A stretch of DNA of 22,531 bases from Lachnospiraceae bacterium. GTDB taxonomy: Bacteria; Bacillota; Clostridia; Lachnospirales; Lachnospiraceae. The notes beneath the pieces were generated by a model that ran no database searches, was not told the origin of the DNA, and was given only the letters and a program-made list of their open reading frames with translations. Where the stretch lies: positions 1 to 22,531 of the forward strand of contig JAILPU010000285.1 of NCBI GenBank assembly GCA_024699395.1, given 5' to 3'. The position numbers were made by a program, and so were the translations under genes. Positions 21,636-22,531 of the stretch are shown here, one piece after another; positions within the stretch are counted from its first letter, which is position 1, and the number at the start of each line of letters is the position of its first letter.

Positions 21636-22531
21636 ATGATATTATATATAAGCCTGACAGTCGTTGTGGTGTTGTTGGGACTGTTGGTTAAAAGAAAAGA
21701 ATATGTGACTTTTTGGCCCGATACTTCAAGCCCGGGCAAAGATATACGAAGCTTTGTGAACGGGTGGTTTGCCTGGATGTGTTTTATTCTCCTTGGGGGA
21801 GTGAGCGCATGCAGGGTTGCTGTGGGAAACGATTATTGGGTTTACAGGTTCCAGTTTAATCTCATAATGCAGCACAGGCATGTTTCCTATGAGCCGGGCT
21901 TTAATGCTGTTGTTTATGTATTGCAGAGTCTTTTCGGATATGATAATTATAAAGTGGTCTTCGGATTTTTCTCGATTGTGACATGTGCTCTTTTCGTGTG
22001 GGCGTTGTACTCACAGGGGGAATGGTTCGGAGGTAGTATTTTTATGCTGCTTTGCGGGGGCTATTATTTTCTTAGCCTCAATTCGGTTCGTTATTACTTT
22101 GTCCTTGCGGTTGCCATGGTGGGGATGAAGTTTGTTATCGAAAAAAAATACACTGCATTTTTGGTATCGGTTTTACTTGCCGCAACCATCCATAAGTCCG
22201 TACTTATAGTAATACCCGGATTTATTGCGGCGGCGTTTCTTTCGAGGATCAAATGGAAAAAATGGATAAAGGTTTTACTTCCCCTTTACGGAGCACTGTG
22301 CGTACTTATGGTAGTGGGAAAGCCTTTATGGCGTAAGATTATTTTTACCATATATCCCTTTTATGAAAACTCCATGTTTGATAACGGTGGCGTTTCCTAT
22401 GCCAATATTATAAAGTGTCTGGCAGGGGTGGCTTTAACTGTAGTGTGCATGAAAATGCTTCTTAGTGAAGACTCCTGCGAATCCGGTAACGGAGTGATGC
22501 ACCTAAAGTTTTACAGTGTACTGAATTTGTT
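21636..22531 (+). CDS. epsG: EpsG-family polysaccharide polymerase (Wzy-like), 3' truncated by window edge
   Basis: The frame stays open from ATG 21636 to the window end (298 full codons). The product is a polytopic membrane protein with the EpsG pattern: RVAVGNDYWVYRFQF (about 60-74, matching the VGxDYxxY motif), then EPGFNAVVYVLQSLFG (86-101), LNSVRYYFVLAVAMVGMKF (about 147-165) and TIHKSVLIVIPGF (about 178-190), with several membrane helices between. EpsG proteins are thought to polymerise lipid-linked repeat units on the outer face. The ribosome site AAAGGAT (21622-21628) is 7 nt before the ATG and lies within the degenerate third copy of the 72-bp repeat. It fits with the Wzz-like protein and initiating transferase upstream as a Wzy-type locus. 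The C-terminal end is outside the window. Confidence 0.88.
   Translation, partial: MILYISLTVVVVLLGLLVKRKEYVTFWPDTSSPGKDIRSFVNGWFAWMCFILLGGVSACRVAVGNDYWVYRFQFNLIMQHRHVSYEPGFNAVVYVLQSLFGYDNYKVVFGFFSIVTCALFVWALYSQGEWFGGSIFMLLCGGYYFLSLNSVRYYFVLAVAMVGMKFVIEKKYTAFLVSVLLAATIHKSVLIVIPGFIAAAFLSRIKWKKWIKVLLPLYGALCVLMVVGKPLWRKIIFTIYPFYENSMFDNGGVSYANIIKCLAGVALTVVCMKMLLSEDSCESGNGVMHLKFYSVLNL

Noticed and set aside
21439..21639. 66-residue frame across the 72-bp repeat
   Set aside because: It lies out of frame over the glycosyltransferase end; its internal repetition is only the DNA duplication.

Overview
The window looks like chromosomal DNA of a flagellated, low-to-moderate GC Firmicute, most likely a Lachnospiraceae relative (Butyrivibrio/Roseburia-like; the genus is inference). 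Reasons: an Mbl-type actin gene directly followed by flhO/flhP-type flagellar rod genes, a comFC-yvyF pair, a cdaA-cdaR pair, strong AGGAGG-type ribosome sites with some GTG/TTG starts, and an EpsG/Wzz-type exopolysaccharide locus. All recognised genes lie on the + strand. No tRNA, rRNA, CRISPR array, transposase or phage gene was seen.

Layout. (1) 1-1877: 3' two-thirds of uvrA. (2) 2002-5283: a sigma-A-type promoter, then mbl/mreB, two FlgG-family rod genes (flhO-like, flhP/flgG-like) and a FlgJ N-domain rod-binding protein. (3) 5284-5773: a 490-bp non-coding stretch with two clean hairpins and a 37-bp tandem repeat (four copies plus a partial fifth). (4) 5774-9160: recD2, comFC and a YvyF-like zinc-ribbon protein. 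(5) 9174-13236: a probable promoter and leader hairpin, two uncharacterised membrane-protein genes, cdaA (c-di-AMP synthase), cdaR and an HPr gene, closed by a strong terminator. (6) 13298-22531: a surface-polysaccharide locus with its own promoter. It holds a GtrB/DPMS-like glycosyltransferase, a polytopic membrane protein that appears split into two overlapping frames, a GT2 enzyme, a polyprenyl-phosphate sugar transferase, a Wzz-like chain-length protein, two more GT2 enzymes and a partial EpsG-like polymerase that runs off the window.

How the genes fit together. Region 2 joins cell-wall elongation (Mbl) with the flagellar rod, an arrangement also known from Bacillus subtilis. Region 5 makes c-di-AMP at the membrane, with CdaR as the likely regulator; the two upstream membrane genes are candidate partners of unknown function. 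Region 6 has the parts of a Wzx/Wzy-type pathway: an initiating phosphoglycosyltransferase, GT2 enzymes that extend the repeat unit, EpsG as polymerase and Wzz as length control. The GtrB-like enzyme and the split membrane protein could form a separate lipid-phosphate-sugar branch.

Points most worth a second look: the split GT-C-like gene at an A6 run (15294-15299); the structured leader with a terminator-like hairpin ending 12 nt before the wzz start (18636-18800); the 37-bp repeats with embedded mini-ORFs before recD2; the 72-bp tandem duplication covering a gene end and the approach to epsG (21475-21635); and the uncharacterised gene pair next to cdaA. All functional calls come from reading motifs by eye; no database search was run.
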